A stretch of 64,000 nt of DNA from Oceanobacillus oncorhynchi. Its GTDB lineage: Bacteria > Bacillota > Bacilli > Bacillales > Amphibacillaceae. Location of the stretch: NCBI RefSeq assembly GCF_000821065.1, contig NZ_CDGG01000001.1, forward strand, positions 1,240,001-1,304,000. The letters run 5' to 3'. A program made the position numbers and the translations under genes. Under the pieces are notes generated by a model that saw nothing but the letters and a program-made list of their open reading frames with translations, ran no database searches and was not told where the DNA came from. Within the stretch, counting starts at the first letter, position 1, and every line of letters begins with the position of its first letter. Below, in pieces: positions 17,475-25,686 of the stretch.

Positions 17475-18917
17475 ATGTTATTCAGGAAAAAAACGAACCA
17501 ACCAAGAGGTCGAATCCATGTAAATGGAAAAATTATAACGTTTTTGATATCTACGATTATTTTTATCGGCTTATTGATTTTTTTGCCGGCAGAGATTCCC
17601 TGGTCTGCAAAAGCTACAATCAGCATCATGGTGTATGGAATTTTGTTATGGGCTTTTGAGTCCCTTCCGCTTGGAATGACATCTGTTCTTACCATGGTAT
17701 TATTACTATTTTTACACGCTGTCTCCATTGATGTTGTCTTAAGCGGCTTCGGGTCTCCGGCGGTATTTTTAATTGTGGCTGGCATGATGATTGCCAAAGG
17801 AGTAAACGAAACTTCTTTGATGGACAGGATTACTTACATATTGCTGGCTAAGTGGGGAGCTTCAGCTAAAGGGATTTTTATGGGCTTGTTTTTACTTATG
17901 CAAATCCAGGCTTTTTTTATACCTGCAACTGCAGTGCGCGCCTCGCTGATGGTTCCAGTTGTTCTGTCTATTTTGAAATCCGTAGGTGCGAAAAAGGGGA
18001 GCAACTTTAGCAAGCTGATGCTGGTAGGAACAGCTTATGCAGGGAATGTCAGCGGGACAGCCATTTTAACAGCAGCTATCGGGAATATTTTGACCATCGA
18101 AATTTTACAATTATATACAGGGCGCACCCTATCGTATTTAGACTGGCTGTTATATGCTTTTCCAATATGGACTTTATTAATTATCGTTATTCCGTATATT
18201 GTTTGGAAATGCTACCCGCCTGAAAATTTTTCTTTTGAAACCTTATCGAACGAAATGAAACAGAAAAAGAAAGAATTAGGGAGGATAAACGGTGCAGAAC
18301 TGAAATGTATGATTATCCTGTTGGTAACAGTTATTCTCTGGATGACAGAGCCGCTCCATGGCTATCACCCCACCGTCCCGGCTTTAATGGCGGTCGTTTT
18401 AATGGCAATGCCTAAAATAGGTTTTGTAGAGTGGCGGAAGCTGGTCGGTGTCAATTTTGATTTAGTTCTATTAATTGGAGCAACGCTCTCTTTAGGTTTC
18501 GCCTTAATTGAATCCGGAGCCATTGAAATCCTGGAGGTGCTGATTACCTCGGAACAAATCGTAAATATATTTGCGAATCCATGGCTTGCGATACTTATCG
18601 TTATTTTAATATCGCAGCTTTACCATTTAGGGGTTACGAATGTATCAACAGCGGTAGTTACATTACTTCCTGTGCTTATCAGTCTGTCGTTTCAGGCAAA
18701 TCTTGATCCGGTAGTGATTGCTTTTACTTCTGCACTAACCATTTTATTCGGATATGTGTTAATTGTAGAAACGATGCCCAACGTTGTCGTTCACGGAACC
18801 GGAATGATAAATCAACAGGACTTTTACCTGCCTGGTTTATTATCCACGCTTGCCAGCACGCTCATAACGCTTCTTGTTGCTTTTACGTGGTGGAAATGGC
18901 TGGGGTTTTGGCCTTAA
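17475..18917 (+). CDS. DASS/SLC13-family anion:sodium symporter
   Basis: A 480-residue membrane protein of the divalent anion symporter family, which imports dicarboxylates such as succinate, malate or citrate. About twelve hydrophobic segments are present. The two halves carry the family-type loops NVSGTAILTAAIGN and LGVTNVSTAVVTLLP, the substrate and sodium sites in SLC13 proteins. AAGAAGG precedes the ATG weakly. No copy of the island's GntR operator lies in its short upstream gap, so its link to the catabolic regulon is by position only. A second carrier for the same acid class is plausible. Confidence 0.82.
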   Translation: MLFRKKTNQPRGRIHVNGKIITFLISTIIFIGLLIFLPAEIPWSAKATISIMVYGILLWAFESLPLGMTSVLTMVLLLFLHAVSIDVVLSGFGSPAVFLIVAGMMIAKGVNETSLMDRITYILLAKWGASAKGIFMGLFLLMQIQAFFIPATAVRASLMVPVVLSILKSVGAKKGSNFSKLMLVGTAYAGNVSGTAILTAAIGNILTIEILQLYTGRTLSYLDWLLYAFPIWTLLIIVIPYIVWKCYPPENFSFETLSNEMKQKKKELGRINGAELKCMIILLVTVILWMTEPLHGYHPTVPALMAVVLMAMPKIGFVEWRKLVGVNFDLVLLIGATLSLGFALIESGAIEILEVLITSEQIVNIFANPWLAILIVILISQLYHLGVTNVSTAVVTLLPVLISLSFQANLDPVVIAFTSALTILFGYVLIVETMPNVVVHGTGMINQQDFYLPGLLSTLASTLITLLVAFTWWKWLGFWP

Positions 18918-18971
18918 ATGTTCTGTATGAGAATGTATTTATTATCCGCAAATAGATGATTTGCATTGTAT

Positions 18972-19005
18972 TTCGACAGGGAAGAAATGCTTCTTTCCTG
19001 CCGAA
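18972..19005 (+). terminator. Stem-loop after the DASS carrier
   Basis: TTCGACAGG (18972-18980) pairs with CCTGCCGAA (18997-19005) with one G-T mismatch. No clear T tract, so termination strength is uncertain. The rest of 18918-19228 shows no gene. Confidence 0.4.
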
Positions 19006-19228
19006 TATATGAAACACGATGTTAAACATATCTGTGTCCCGGAAATCAGAATGAAGCATCTTGCTTGTTTGGCAGCTGGCATTTTCCGCTGATTCACCCA
19101 ACATTACTAAACCAGACACAAACTGTTCAAAAAATCAACGCAATTCAAAAATAGAATGTGCTACACTAACAGTGAGGGAGTTATTCTCTGGAAAGAAAAA
19201 CTGGAAGGTATCTTTTTTTTAACTACAT

Positions 19229-19246
19229 TTGTGAATTTATTCACAA
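19229..19246 (+). promoter_or_regulatory. Rex/Fnr-type operator upstream of sirB
   Basis: TTGTGAATTTATTCACAA is a perfect palindrome. It matches both the Rex consensus (TTGTGAA, 4 bases, TTCACAA) and the Bacillus Fnr consensus (TGTGA, 6 bases, TCACA). A possible -10, TATAAA (19270-19275), lies about 35 bases from its centre, suitable for class II activation by Fnr. It suggests redox or oxygen control of the siroheme and nitrite genes. Confidence 0.65.
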
Positions 19247-19439
19247 ATAATTTTACAGATTTAATAATGTATAAAGAATGTAAGGAATAAGCGAAATGAT
19301 CTTGGCGGGACGTGTAATCGCTGCTAAAAAGCAGGTTGATAAATGTGAGAATATTAGAATACATGATGTAACAAAGATTCTATAAAACTGGAGAAGCGGA
19401 TACAGCCAAAAATAAATCGAATAAATGGGAGGGATACAC

Positions 19440-20231
19440 ATGTTTGATGCAGTGGTTTATATTGGTCATGGAAGCCGTTGTGAAGAAGGAGAAGCTCAGT
19501 TTAAGAGATTTATTGAATCTGTGAAGGAGGAGGTTGCTTCTCCAAACCAGGAAATAGCTTTTTTGGAATTAACCGCTCCGACCATTGCAGAGACAATGGA
19601 AAAGTTAATTGCTGATGGGGCAAAGCGGTTTTTGATTGTGCCTGTTCTTCTTTTTTCAGCAATTCAACACCAATTGGATATTCCGGAGGAGCTGCGTGCG
19701 GTTCAAAGGAAATATCCCTTTATTTCGTTTGAAATCTCGGAGCCGTTTGGAGCGCATCCATATATGGTTGATCTTGTGGTGAAACGTATCGGAGCTGAAA
19801 AAAATGAAAAGGATACAGCAATTATGCTTGTTGGCGGCGGGAGCAGTCATCTCAGGCCTATTCAAGAGCTGCAGCAGATTGGAAAGAGCGTTGAGCAGAA
19901 ATTGGATATTCCGGTGTATACAGCATTCCTGCAGCTGGGGAAACCCAGCCTGGAAGAAACATTGGAATTTCTTCCTTATCGATATAAAAAAGTTTATGTG
20001 ATGCCATATTTGTTATTTACTGGTCTGCAGCTTGAAAAAATAGAACAGATTGTTTTCTCTTCAAAGGATACTTTTGTTATTTGCCCAAACTTAGAATTTG
20101 ATGAGCTGATGAAAAAAACGTTAATCAAGCGAATGGAGGAAGCGTGTGATGGAGAAGATGTATCCGGTGATGATGAACCTCGACAGAAAAAGGGTGGCAA
20201 TTATCGGGGGCGGGGAGACAGCTCTGCGTAA
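19440..20231 (+). CDS. sirB: Sirohydrochlorin ferrochelatase (CbiX/SirB family)
   Basis: A 263-residue two-lobed chelatase that inserts iron into sirohydrochlorin, the last step to siroheme. ATG 19440 follows GGGAGGG at 19427-19433. YIGHGSRCEEGEAQF carries the first active-site histidine; FLIVPVLLFSAIQHQLDIPEE holds the second. Length matches Bacillus SirB. Its last 83 bases overlap the sirC start in another frame, giving a hydrophilic tail (DEPRQKKGGNYRGRGDSSA) that probably is not part of the fold. It heads a sirB-sirC-nirC-like operon. Confidence 0.88.
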   Translation: MFDAVVYIGHGSRCEEGEAQFKRFIESVKEEVASPNQEIAFLELTAPTIAETMEKLIADGAKRFLIVPVLLFSAIQHQLDIPEELRAVQRKYPFISFEISEPFGAHPYMVDLVVKRIGAEKNEKDTAIMLVGGGSSHLRPIQELQQIGKSVEQKLDIPVYTAFLQLGKPSLEETLEFLPYRYKKVYVMPYLLFTGLQLEKIEQIVFSSKDTFVICPNLEFDELMKKTLIKRMEEACDGEDVSGDDEPRQKKGGNYRGRGDSSA

Positions 20232-20637
20232 GGCAAAAGAACTGGCAGGAACAGGAGCCAAAATCACCGTAATCAGTCCGGGGATACGGGAGGAGCTATT
20301 TAAAATGCATGATGTGGTCTGGAAGCAGAAAAAATTTGAAGCACAAGACATAAAAAATGCACATCTCATTTTTGCGGCAACGGATAATCAAGCAGTCAAC
20401 GCGTATGTTTGCCGATGTGCGGCAGATAACCAGTGGGTCCATGATACAAGTCAAAATGAGCTATCTAATTTTATTGCTTTAGCAGGACTCAGTCAGGAAA
20501 AATTGACAGTGGCACTTTCAACATCTGACGCCGGCCTGGTACTTACCAAAGAGTTGAAAGAGAAGCTGGAAAAACAGGATAGAAGTAGGACTGAGAATGC
20601 GATAGAATGGGATGCAAAGAGGAGGAACAAAAAATGA
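20149..20637 (+). CDS. sirC: Precorrin-2 dehydrogenase (SirC/CysG N-terminal type)
   Basis: A 162-residue NAD-dependent enzyme oxidising precorrin-2 to sirohydrochlorin in siroheme synthesis. ATG 20149 is supported by GGAGGA at 20135-20140. The Rossmann motif is VAIIGGGETALRKAKEL; ATDNQAVNAYVCRCA and WVHDTSQNELSNFI match the CysG/Met8 family. It is shorter than Met8 and lacks most of the C-terminal dimer region, like Bacillus YlnF. The start lies inside sirB, and the stop overlaps the start of the transporter gene by four bases (ATGA), implying translational coupling. Confidence 0.88.
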   Translation: MEKMYPVMMNLDRKRVAIIGGGETALRKAKELAGTGAKITVISPGIREELFKMHDVVWKQKKFEAQDIKNAHLIFAATDNQAVNAYVCRCAADNQWVHDTSQNELSNFIALAGLSQEKLTVALSTSDAGLVLTKELKEKLEKQDRSRTENAIEWDAKRRNKK

Positions 20638-21446
20638 TGGAGACCATAACCACTTTCAGTAACACAGCTGTTTCCAAGGTAAAACAATTGAATCATAGTA
20701 AAAGCAAATATCTCATCATGACGATGCTGGCAGGATTTTTTGTCGGTCTAGGAATTATTTTAATTTTTACTATCGGCGGGATGCTTGCTCCGACAGAGTT
20801 TGCCGGAACATCGATTGTCATGGGTGTTTCCTTTGGGATTGCTTTGAGTCTGGTCATTATGGCTGGATCTGACTTGTTTACGGGAAATAATATGATAATG
20901 ACAATTGGCTTTTTAACAAAGAAAACAAGGGTTTTAGATGTGCTGCGGATATGGGTATTCAGTTATTTTGGCAACTTTGCCGGGTCTATTGTTGTAGCTG
21001 GATTATTCTTTTATTCGGGATTGGCTACGGGAGGAACGGCAGATTTCATTATTTCCTCTGCAAGCGCCAAGATGAGCGGACCATTTATGGAGCTGTTTGT
21101 TCGCGGGATTCTCTGTAATATTCTGGTCTGTCTGGCCGTCTGGTGCTCTGTTAAATTAAAGGATGAAACAGCAAAGCTCATCATGATTTTCTGGTGTTTA
21201 TTCGCTTTTATCACATCTGGCTTTGAGCATAGTGTGGCAAATATGACTGTGCTGTCAACTGCTTTAATGATCCCGCATCCGGAAACAATTACTTTTGCAG
21301 GTCTTGCTGCTAACTTGATTCCGGTATCTCTTGGAAATCTTGTCGGCGGGGCAGTTTTCATTGGTGCAGCTTATTGGTATGGAATAACAGAGAAAAAATC
21401 AACTTTGCAGTCAGCTGCGGATAAGAAATACAAGAGGGAAGCATAG
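20634..21446 (+). CDS. Formate/nitrite transporter family protein (NirC/FocA-like)
   Basis: A 270-residue channel-like membrane protein of the FNT family, with six hydrophobic segments. ATG 20634 (or the adjacent 20637) follows GGAGGA at 20621-20626. LFTGNNMIMTIG contains the family's conserved discontinuous-helix region, and NILVCLAVWCSVK corresponds to the second conserved segment. Coupling to sirB-sirC suggests nitrite uptake for siroheme-dependent nitrite reductase, although nirBD is not in this window. Formate or hydrosulfide are other FNT substrates. Confidence 0.85.
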   Translation: MMETITTFSNTAVSKVKQLNHSKSKYLIMTMLAGFFVGLGIILIFTIGGMLAPTEFAGTSIVMGVSFGIALSLVIMAGSDLFTGNNMIMTIGFLTKKTRVLDVLRIWVFSYFGNFAGSIVVAGLFFYSGLATGGTADFIISSASAKMSGPFMELFVRGILCNILVCLAVWCSVKLKDETAKLIMIFWCLFAFITSGFEHSVANMTVLSTALMIPHPETITFAGLAANLIPVSLGNLVGGAVFIGAAYWYGITEKKSTLQSAADKKYKREA

Positions 21447-21459
21447 ATAGATGTTGAAT

Positions 21460-21506
21460 AAAAGGTATGTTGCTCTTTAAGAGATGAGCGTCATGCCTTT
21501 TATTTA
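21460..21506 (+). terminator. Terminator after the FNT gene
   Basis: AAAAGGTATG (21460-21469) pairs with CATGCCTTTT (21492-21501) allowing one G-T, with T-rich sequence after it. Confidence 0.6.
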
Positions 21507-21626
21507 TCAAAAAAAGGAGGGAAAACTCCCTCTTCAAGCGCGTAGAGGTAAGGGGGAGGTGAATTTCCTATGCACAAAAGATTGCTTTGGAGTGTCTCGA
21601 CTGTCCAACACTAAATCGAACAAACG

Positions 21627-21655
21627 TTCCAAAATCATCCTTCTTCTGATATAAT
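21627..21655 (+). promoter_or_regulatory. Promoter of the interrupted tnpB
   Basis: TTCCAA (21627-21632), 17 bases, then TATAAT (21650-21655) preceded by TG at the extended -10 position. GGAGGAGG at 21661-21668 follows before the tnpB ATG. Confidence 0.5.
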
Positions 21656-21821
21656 GGACAGGAGGAGGTAAGAAGCTATGAAAGTAAAAAAAGCATTTCG
21701 TTTTCGTATCTATCCGAACAAAAAACAAATCATCTTCATCCATAAGACAATTGATATGCTCCCAATACAGTGGACAGAGAAATAATAAAAATTCTCTACT
21801 ACTGTATTGGGGGCATTTTCT

Positions 21822-22517
21822 ATGTCTAAAAGGAGAAGTAAACATACTTTAAATGAAAGGATAGAGGCAGTATTACGTGTGATGGAGGGGAGCGTGTCTG
21901 TAAGCAGGATTGCTAAAGAATACGCTGTCGACCGAACGACGATTAACGTATGGGTTCGCAAGTACAAAGAAAATGGGGGCTATGGTTTAAAGGATTTGAG
22001 GACATGGAAGGGATATTCCAGCGAGCTGAAAAGGGAAGCTGTTGAATTTTATTTAAATGGAGAAGGCAGTTTGAGAACGACTTGTGAAAAGTTCAATATT
22101 TCATCTCATTCGGTTTTACGTCAATGGATAAATCAGTATACTAGTGGGAAAGAGATAAAATCTACTAGTAAAGGAAGAGGAACCGTGACTAAAGGGCGTA
22201 AAACCAATCTTCAAGAGCGTATCGAAATTGTACAATATACGATTGCCAACGACCGCGACTATCATAAGGCAGCTGAAAAGTATAACGTTTCTTATCAACA
22301 AGTATATAGCTGGGTACGCAAGTATGAAAAAGATGGGGAACAAGGTCTTCAGGATCGTCGTGGAAAGTCCCTGGAGTCAAAGCCTACACTTACAGAAGAG
22401 GAAGAATTACAGCTTCGTATTAAAGAGCTGGAACACCGTAATCAGTATTTAGAGGCGGAGAATGGCTTATTAAAAAAGTTGAAGGAAATCGAAAGGGGGA
22501 TGGGACCGCGCGACTAG
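21822..22517 (+). CDS. IS3-family transposase OrfA (DNA-binding)
   Basis: A 231-residue protein with two helix-turn-helix repeats: one near residues 10-60 (SVSRIAKEYAVDRTTINVWV) and one near 125-170 (DYHKAAEKYNVSYQQVYSWV). A leucine-rich coiled segment (LRIKELEHRNQYLEAENGLL) at the C-terminus fits the IS150 OrfA dimerisation region. ATG 21822 is used; an upstream in-frame start at 21807 lacks support. Slippery heptamer AAAAAAG at 22472-22478 lies close to its end and would give the OrfAB fusion. Confidence 0.88.
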   Translation: MSKRRSKHTLNERIEAVLRVMEGSVSVSRIAKEYAVDRTTINVWVRKYKENGGYGLKDLRTWKGYSSELKREAVEFYLNGEGSLRTTCEKFNISSHSVLRQWINQYTSGKEIKSTSKGRGTVTKGRKTNLQERIEIVQYTIANDRDYHKAAEKYNVSYQQVYSWVRKYEKDGEQGLQDRRGKSLESKPTLTEEEELQLRIKELEHRNQYLEAENGLLKKLKEIERGMGPRD

Positions 22518-23392
22518 GAACACATTTAGCTAAATTCCAAGCAATTCATGATTACCAACAGGAGACAGACACTCCGATTCTATTACTCTGTGAAATCTTA
22601 GTTGTATCACGCTCCGGATACTATAAATGGTTGAACTATGACCCAACAGAATCCGAAAAAGAAAATGAATGGCTCATGAAAGTAGTGAAAGAAGAATTTA
22701 AAAAGTATCACGGTAACTTTGGTTATCGTCGAATAACCATGGTGATCAACCGCAAATATAAGAAGCAGTATAACGAGAAAAGAATTCGACGCTTAATGGA
22801 TCAAATGGGCCTAAAATCGCATATTCGCCGGTCGAATGGTTATTCAACGAAGACAAGTCACGAAAATATTGAAGAAAATATTTTAAACCGAGAATTTACC
22901 GCAGAGAAGCCGAATGAGAAGTGGGTAACGGATATTACGCACATGCATTATGGTTTTGGCAGTAAAGCTTATTTAAGTGCCATTAAGGACCTTTATGACG
23001 GCTCAATCATTGCTTACCAGGTTGGACGCTATAATGACAACCCTCTAGTTATGGATACCATCAAAGCGGCTATACAAGCAAATCCTGACACAACTCCATT
23101 GATTCATAGTGATCGAGGTTCGCAGTATACATCAAAGGAGTATCGTTATATTACTACAGAAGCTGGCATGACGCGCAGTATGTCTCGTGTCGGTAACTGT
23201 ATTGACAATGCTCCGATTGAGAGCTTTTTCGGTCACTTTAAATGTGAATGTTACAACCTAAAGCAGTATAAGTCGTTTGAGGAGCTAAAGGAAGATATTG
23301 ACGAATATATAACGTTTTATAATGAAGAACGATATCAAGCAAAATTAAACAGCCTTGCACCGTTAGAATTCCGGCACCAGGCTGTCGCATAG
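22475..23392 (+). CDS. IS3-family transposase OrfB (DDE integrase), read by -1 frameshift
   Basis: The catalytic part of the transposase. The -1 frame is open from the slippery site A-AAA-AAG (22472-22478) to the stop at 23392, so translation as an OrfAB fusion gives GTARLGTHLAKFQAIHDY and then VSRSGYYKW. An isolated start at TTG 22631 would lose about 50 residues of this conserved region. The DDE triad is visible: D in WVTDITHMHYG, D in IHSDRGSQYTS and E in NAPIESFFGHFK. It is complete to its normal C-terminus (ITFYNEERYQAKLNSLAPLEF). Confidence 0.85.
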   Translation, partial: KVEGNRKGDGTARLGTHLAKFQAIHDYQQETDTPILLLCEILVVSRSGYYKWLNYDPTESEKENEWLMKVVKEEFKKYHGNFGYRRITMVINRKYKKQYNEKRIRRLMDQMGLKSHIRRSNGYSTKTSHENIEENILNREFTAEKPNEKWVTDITHMHYGFGSKAYLSAIKDLYDGSIIAYQVGRYNDNPLVMDTIKAAIQANPDTTPLIHSDRGSQYTSKEYRYITTEAGMTRSMSRVGNCIDNAPIESFFGHFKCECYNLKQYKSFEELKEDIDEYITFYNEERYQAKLNSLAPLEFRHQAVA

Positions 23393-24615
23393 ATTTTTTG
23401 TTTTTTCACTGTCTACTTGACAGGGCGCAGTTCACAATCGGCTGCTCCCGCTTTGTCTACAACTATTTTACAGGAAAACAAAAAGAAAAAGACCACTATT
23501 GGCATACGGTGAATGAAATGGTACAAAACGGACAGCTTCTTCAAAATAATTGGAAGGGAGAATTTTTCAATAAAAATAAGGCGATTAAAGCAGTTCGGGA
23601 ATTAAAGAAAAACTATCCCTTCCTCAAAGAAGTCGATAGCATTGCCCTTCAAAAAGCGGTGGAAAATGTGAATGATTCCTATACGCGCTATTATAAGAAG
23701 CAGAATAAGGCACCTCGTTTTAAATCAAAAAAGAATCCTGTTCAATCGTATACCACGAAACATGTCAATAGAAATATTGCTGTATTGGATAAACATATCA
23801 AACTGCCTAAGCTCGGATTGGTTCGTTTTGCCAAAAGTCGGGAAGTGGAAGGACGTATTATCAATGCAACGATTCGGCGCAATCCTTCAGGCAAGTACTT
23901 TGTTTCGATTGTAGCGGAAACGGAAGTTGCATACGATGAAAAGACAGGTTCCTCTGTAGGCATCGATGTCGGATTAACTGATTTTGCAACCCTTTCTGAT
24001 GGAACTGTGTATGAAAATCCAAGGTTCTTCCGGATATTAGAAGAAAAATTGGCAAAAGCGCAGGTGATTCTGTCTAGGAGGCAGGTAGGCTCAGCAAATT
24101 GGCAGAAACAAAAACGAAAAGTAGCCCGGATTCACGAAAAAATTGCGAATAAAAGAAAAGACATGTTGGATAAAATCTCCACCGAGATAGTCAAAAACCA
24201 CGATATCATCGGGATAGAAGATTTGTCTGTAAAAAACATGTTAAAGAATCGAAATCTTGCGAAAGCGATTAGCGATGTATCCTGGTCAGCTTTCCAAACG
24301 ATGCTGGAATATAAAGCGGCCTGGTATGGAAAGCAGGTTGTTACAGTCGCTAAAAATTATCCATCCAGCCAGCTGTGTTCCCATTGTGGACACCAAAACC
24401 CAGACGTTAAAAATCTTGCTTTGCGTGCATGGACGTGTGGTATCTGTCAATGCCATCACCAAAGAGATAGGAACGCAAGCAGGAATCTTCGTAAGGAAGC
24501 ATTACGAATAACCGCAGGGACTGCGGGGATAGCCTAATCCATAACTGACCAATGGGTTGGTGTTCTTAGGAATCTCCTACTTCAAGCAGCCTATAAGGTT
24601 GATAAGTGGGGGTAG

Positions 24616-24948
24616 TTCAATTGGATCAATTTCTTTGCATTGACTCAAGAAACCTCCGAAGCAACGAAATATTTTAATCAATGGTTTGGGTTTGGTACAT
24701 CGCCAAAAGACTTAACATCAGAAACACTAGCTTTTGAAGCCTTGAATAATTTGCTGAGAGACCAGCCCAATGTGATTAAAAAGCAGTATCAGCACCGGTT
24801 GACAGAGCAATTTGCACCGATTGATATGGGGATTTATACAATAGAACAGGTTTTAATACGGACGATTTTTCATGAAGGCATGCATTTGCAGGCGATGATG
24901 GATATTAGGAAATGTATCGCAAAAGAGAAAGATAGCGTTCGACGATAG
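24616..24948 (+). pseudogene. DinB-family protein fragment, 5' end lost
   Basis: The frame runs directly out of the IS605 right end with no start codon or ribosome site; TTG 24640 is the only in-frame start and lacks a Shine-Dalgarno. About 110 residues remain. FHEGMHLQAMMDIRK carries the C-terminal histidines of DinB four-helix bundles, in which three histidines bind metal; the first is missing with the N-terminal half. No N-terminal piece is seen left of the element, so insertion was accompanied by deletion. A strong terminator follows. Confidence 0.55.
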
Positions 24949-24965
24949 GCAGGTAAATGTAATAC

Positions 24966-25010
24966 AAAAAGACGCAGCTTATGTGTACAATCCATAGGCT
25001 GCGTCTTTTT
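24966..25010. terminator. Strong bidirectional terminator
   Basis: AAAAAGACGCAGC (24966-24978) pairs exactly with GCTGCGTCTTTTT (24998-25010). It serves the DinB fragment on the plus strand and probably the two-gene unit ending at 25118 on the minus strand. Confidence 0.85.
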
Positions 25011-25117
25011 CTATCCATCTATAATAATGAAGGGAGGTATGGCAATTAATTCTAATATAAAACCACATTTTATCACGGAGAACCGTCCGTAAAACGCCCG
25101 TTGAGTGAAGTTTCGAT

Positions 25118-25666
25118 TTATGAATTTAACCAGTTGATAGAATTGTAGCTATCTGCCAGATTATCGTGGTAGCCCCATCCAATACCGTTGGCGTTTTCTA
25201 CAATGTTAAATAATCTGGGCTGCAGCTGTTTAAAAAGCTGCTCATCTTTCTCACAAGCAGCAATGACTCGATCATACATGGAATTCATACTATCATAAAA
25301 TCTCTCGTCAATATCTCCATAGGTATTGGTGAATAAAGTGCCAATTTCAACATAATAAACCATTAATTCGATTGTTTTTCTCTCATCGTTTGTGAGTTTC
25401 TTAAAGCGGGATATGGCTTTTTTGGCATGGGATAGCCGCATTTTTCCAAACCCTCTGTCAGGAAAGAATTCATTGTTAATTTCCTGCTGTGCTTTTTCAA
25501 ATAATGCTTGTATCTCCTCATCCCCGCCGTATTTAACTGATAAATATTCAGCTGCATCACTATTTAGCTTATATAACTCCGTAATTATTTGAATAAGTTC
25601 TTTTTTATCACACGTACGCAGGTGCTTTTTTAATTCTGGAATCTTCAGCTGCTTTGTTTTAGTCAT
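25118..25666 (-). CDS. DUF6155-like hypothetical protein
   Basis: A 182-residue soluble protein that looks like the DUF6155 family, function unknown. ATG at 25666 follows GGGAGGAG; an in-frame TTG two codons earlier is less well placed. It opens with a lysine-rich helix (KIPELKKHLRTCDKKELIQII) and is mostly helical and charged, with aromatic residues near the end (NANGIGWGYHDNLADSYN). No signal peptide or membrane helix. The gene lies 20 bases after another small gene on the same strand and forms a two-gene unit with it. Confidence 0.65.
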   Translation of the reverse strand: MTKTKQLKIPELKKHLRTCDKKELIQIITELYKLNSDAAEYLSVKYGGDEEIQALFEKAQQEINNEFFPDRGFGKMRLSHAKKAISRFKKLTNDERKTIELMVYYVEIGTLFTNTYGDIDERFYDSMNSMYDRVIAACEKDEQLFKQLQPRLFNIVENANGIGWGYHDNLADSYNSINWLNS

Positions 25667-25686
25667 GTACAAACTCCTCCCTCTTC

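Larger units (their letters stand above)
21752..23434 (+). mobile_element. IS3-family (IS150-like) insertion sequence
   Basis: A 1,683-base element with TG...CA ends. The left end TGATATGCTCCC and the inverted right end TGAACTGCGCCC match at most positions, and the inner GTGGACAG and GTAGACAG also match. It is flanked by CAAT at 21748-21751 and 23435-23438, a 4-base target duplication. It carries overlapping orfA and orfB linked by an A-AAA-AAG slippery site. All parts needed for transposition appear intact, so the insertion may be recent. Confidence 0.88.
21678..24537 (+). pseudogene. tnpB: TnpB-type RNA-guided nuclease gene, split by IS3 insertion
   Basis: ATG 21678 opens MKVKKAFRFRIYPNKKQ, the classic TnpB N-terminus, which stops after residue 25 at the IS3 element; the frame resumes at 23439 with GCSRFVYNYFTGKQK. 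Removing 21752-23438 (the IS3 element and one CAAT copy) restores an uninterrupted 390-codon gene. The remainder looks intact: RuvC residues appear in GIDVGLTDFA (D), IIGIEDLSVKNM (E) and HHQRDRNASRN (D), with a zinc ribbon CSHCG and CGIC. The downstream piece lacks the first wedge strand and has no proper start, so no full TnpB is expected from this copy. Confidence 0.85.
21505..24620 (+). mobile_element. IS200/IS605-type tnpB element, interrupted by an IS3 element
   Basis: The left end holds a GGAGGG/CTCCCT hairpin (about 21512-21535) and GGGAGGTGAATTTCC (21554-21568). The tnpB gene follows, split by an IS3-family insertion at 21752-23434. The right end, about 24560-24620, has CTCCTACTT pairing (with G-T pairs) to AAGTGGGGG and finishes near TTCAA at 24616-24620. 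No tnpA transposase is present. In TnpB elements the guide RNA comes from the 3' end of tnpB and the right end; that region is intact here, but the exact RNA limits are not readable. Outer borders are approximate. Confidence 0.7.

Noticed and set aside
25028-25090. Tiny frame starting near 25038 after GGGAGGT
   Set aside because: Start codon abuts the ribosome-site-like sequence and the frame is only about 17 codons; probably chance.
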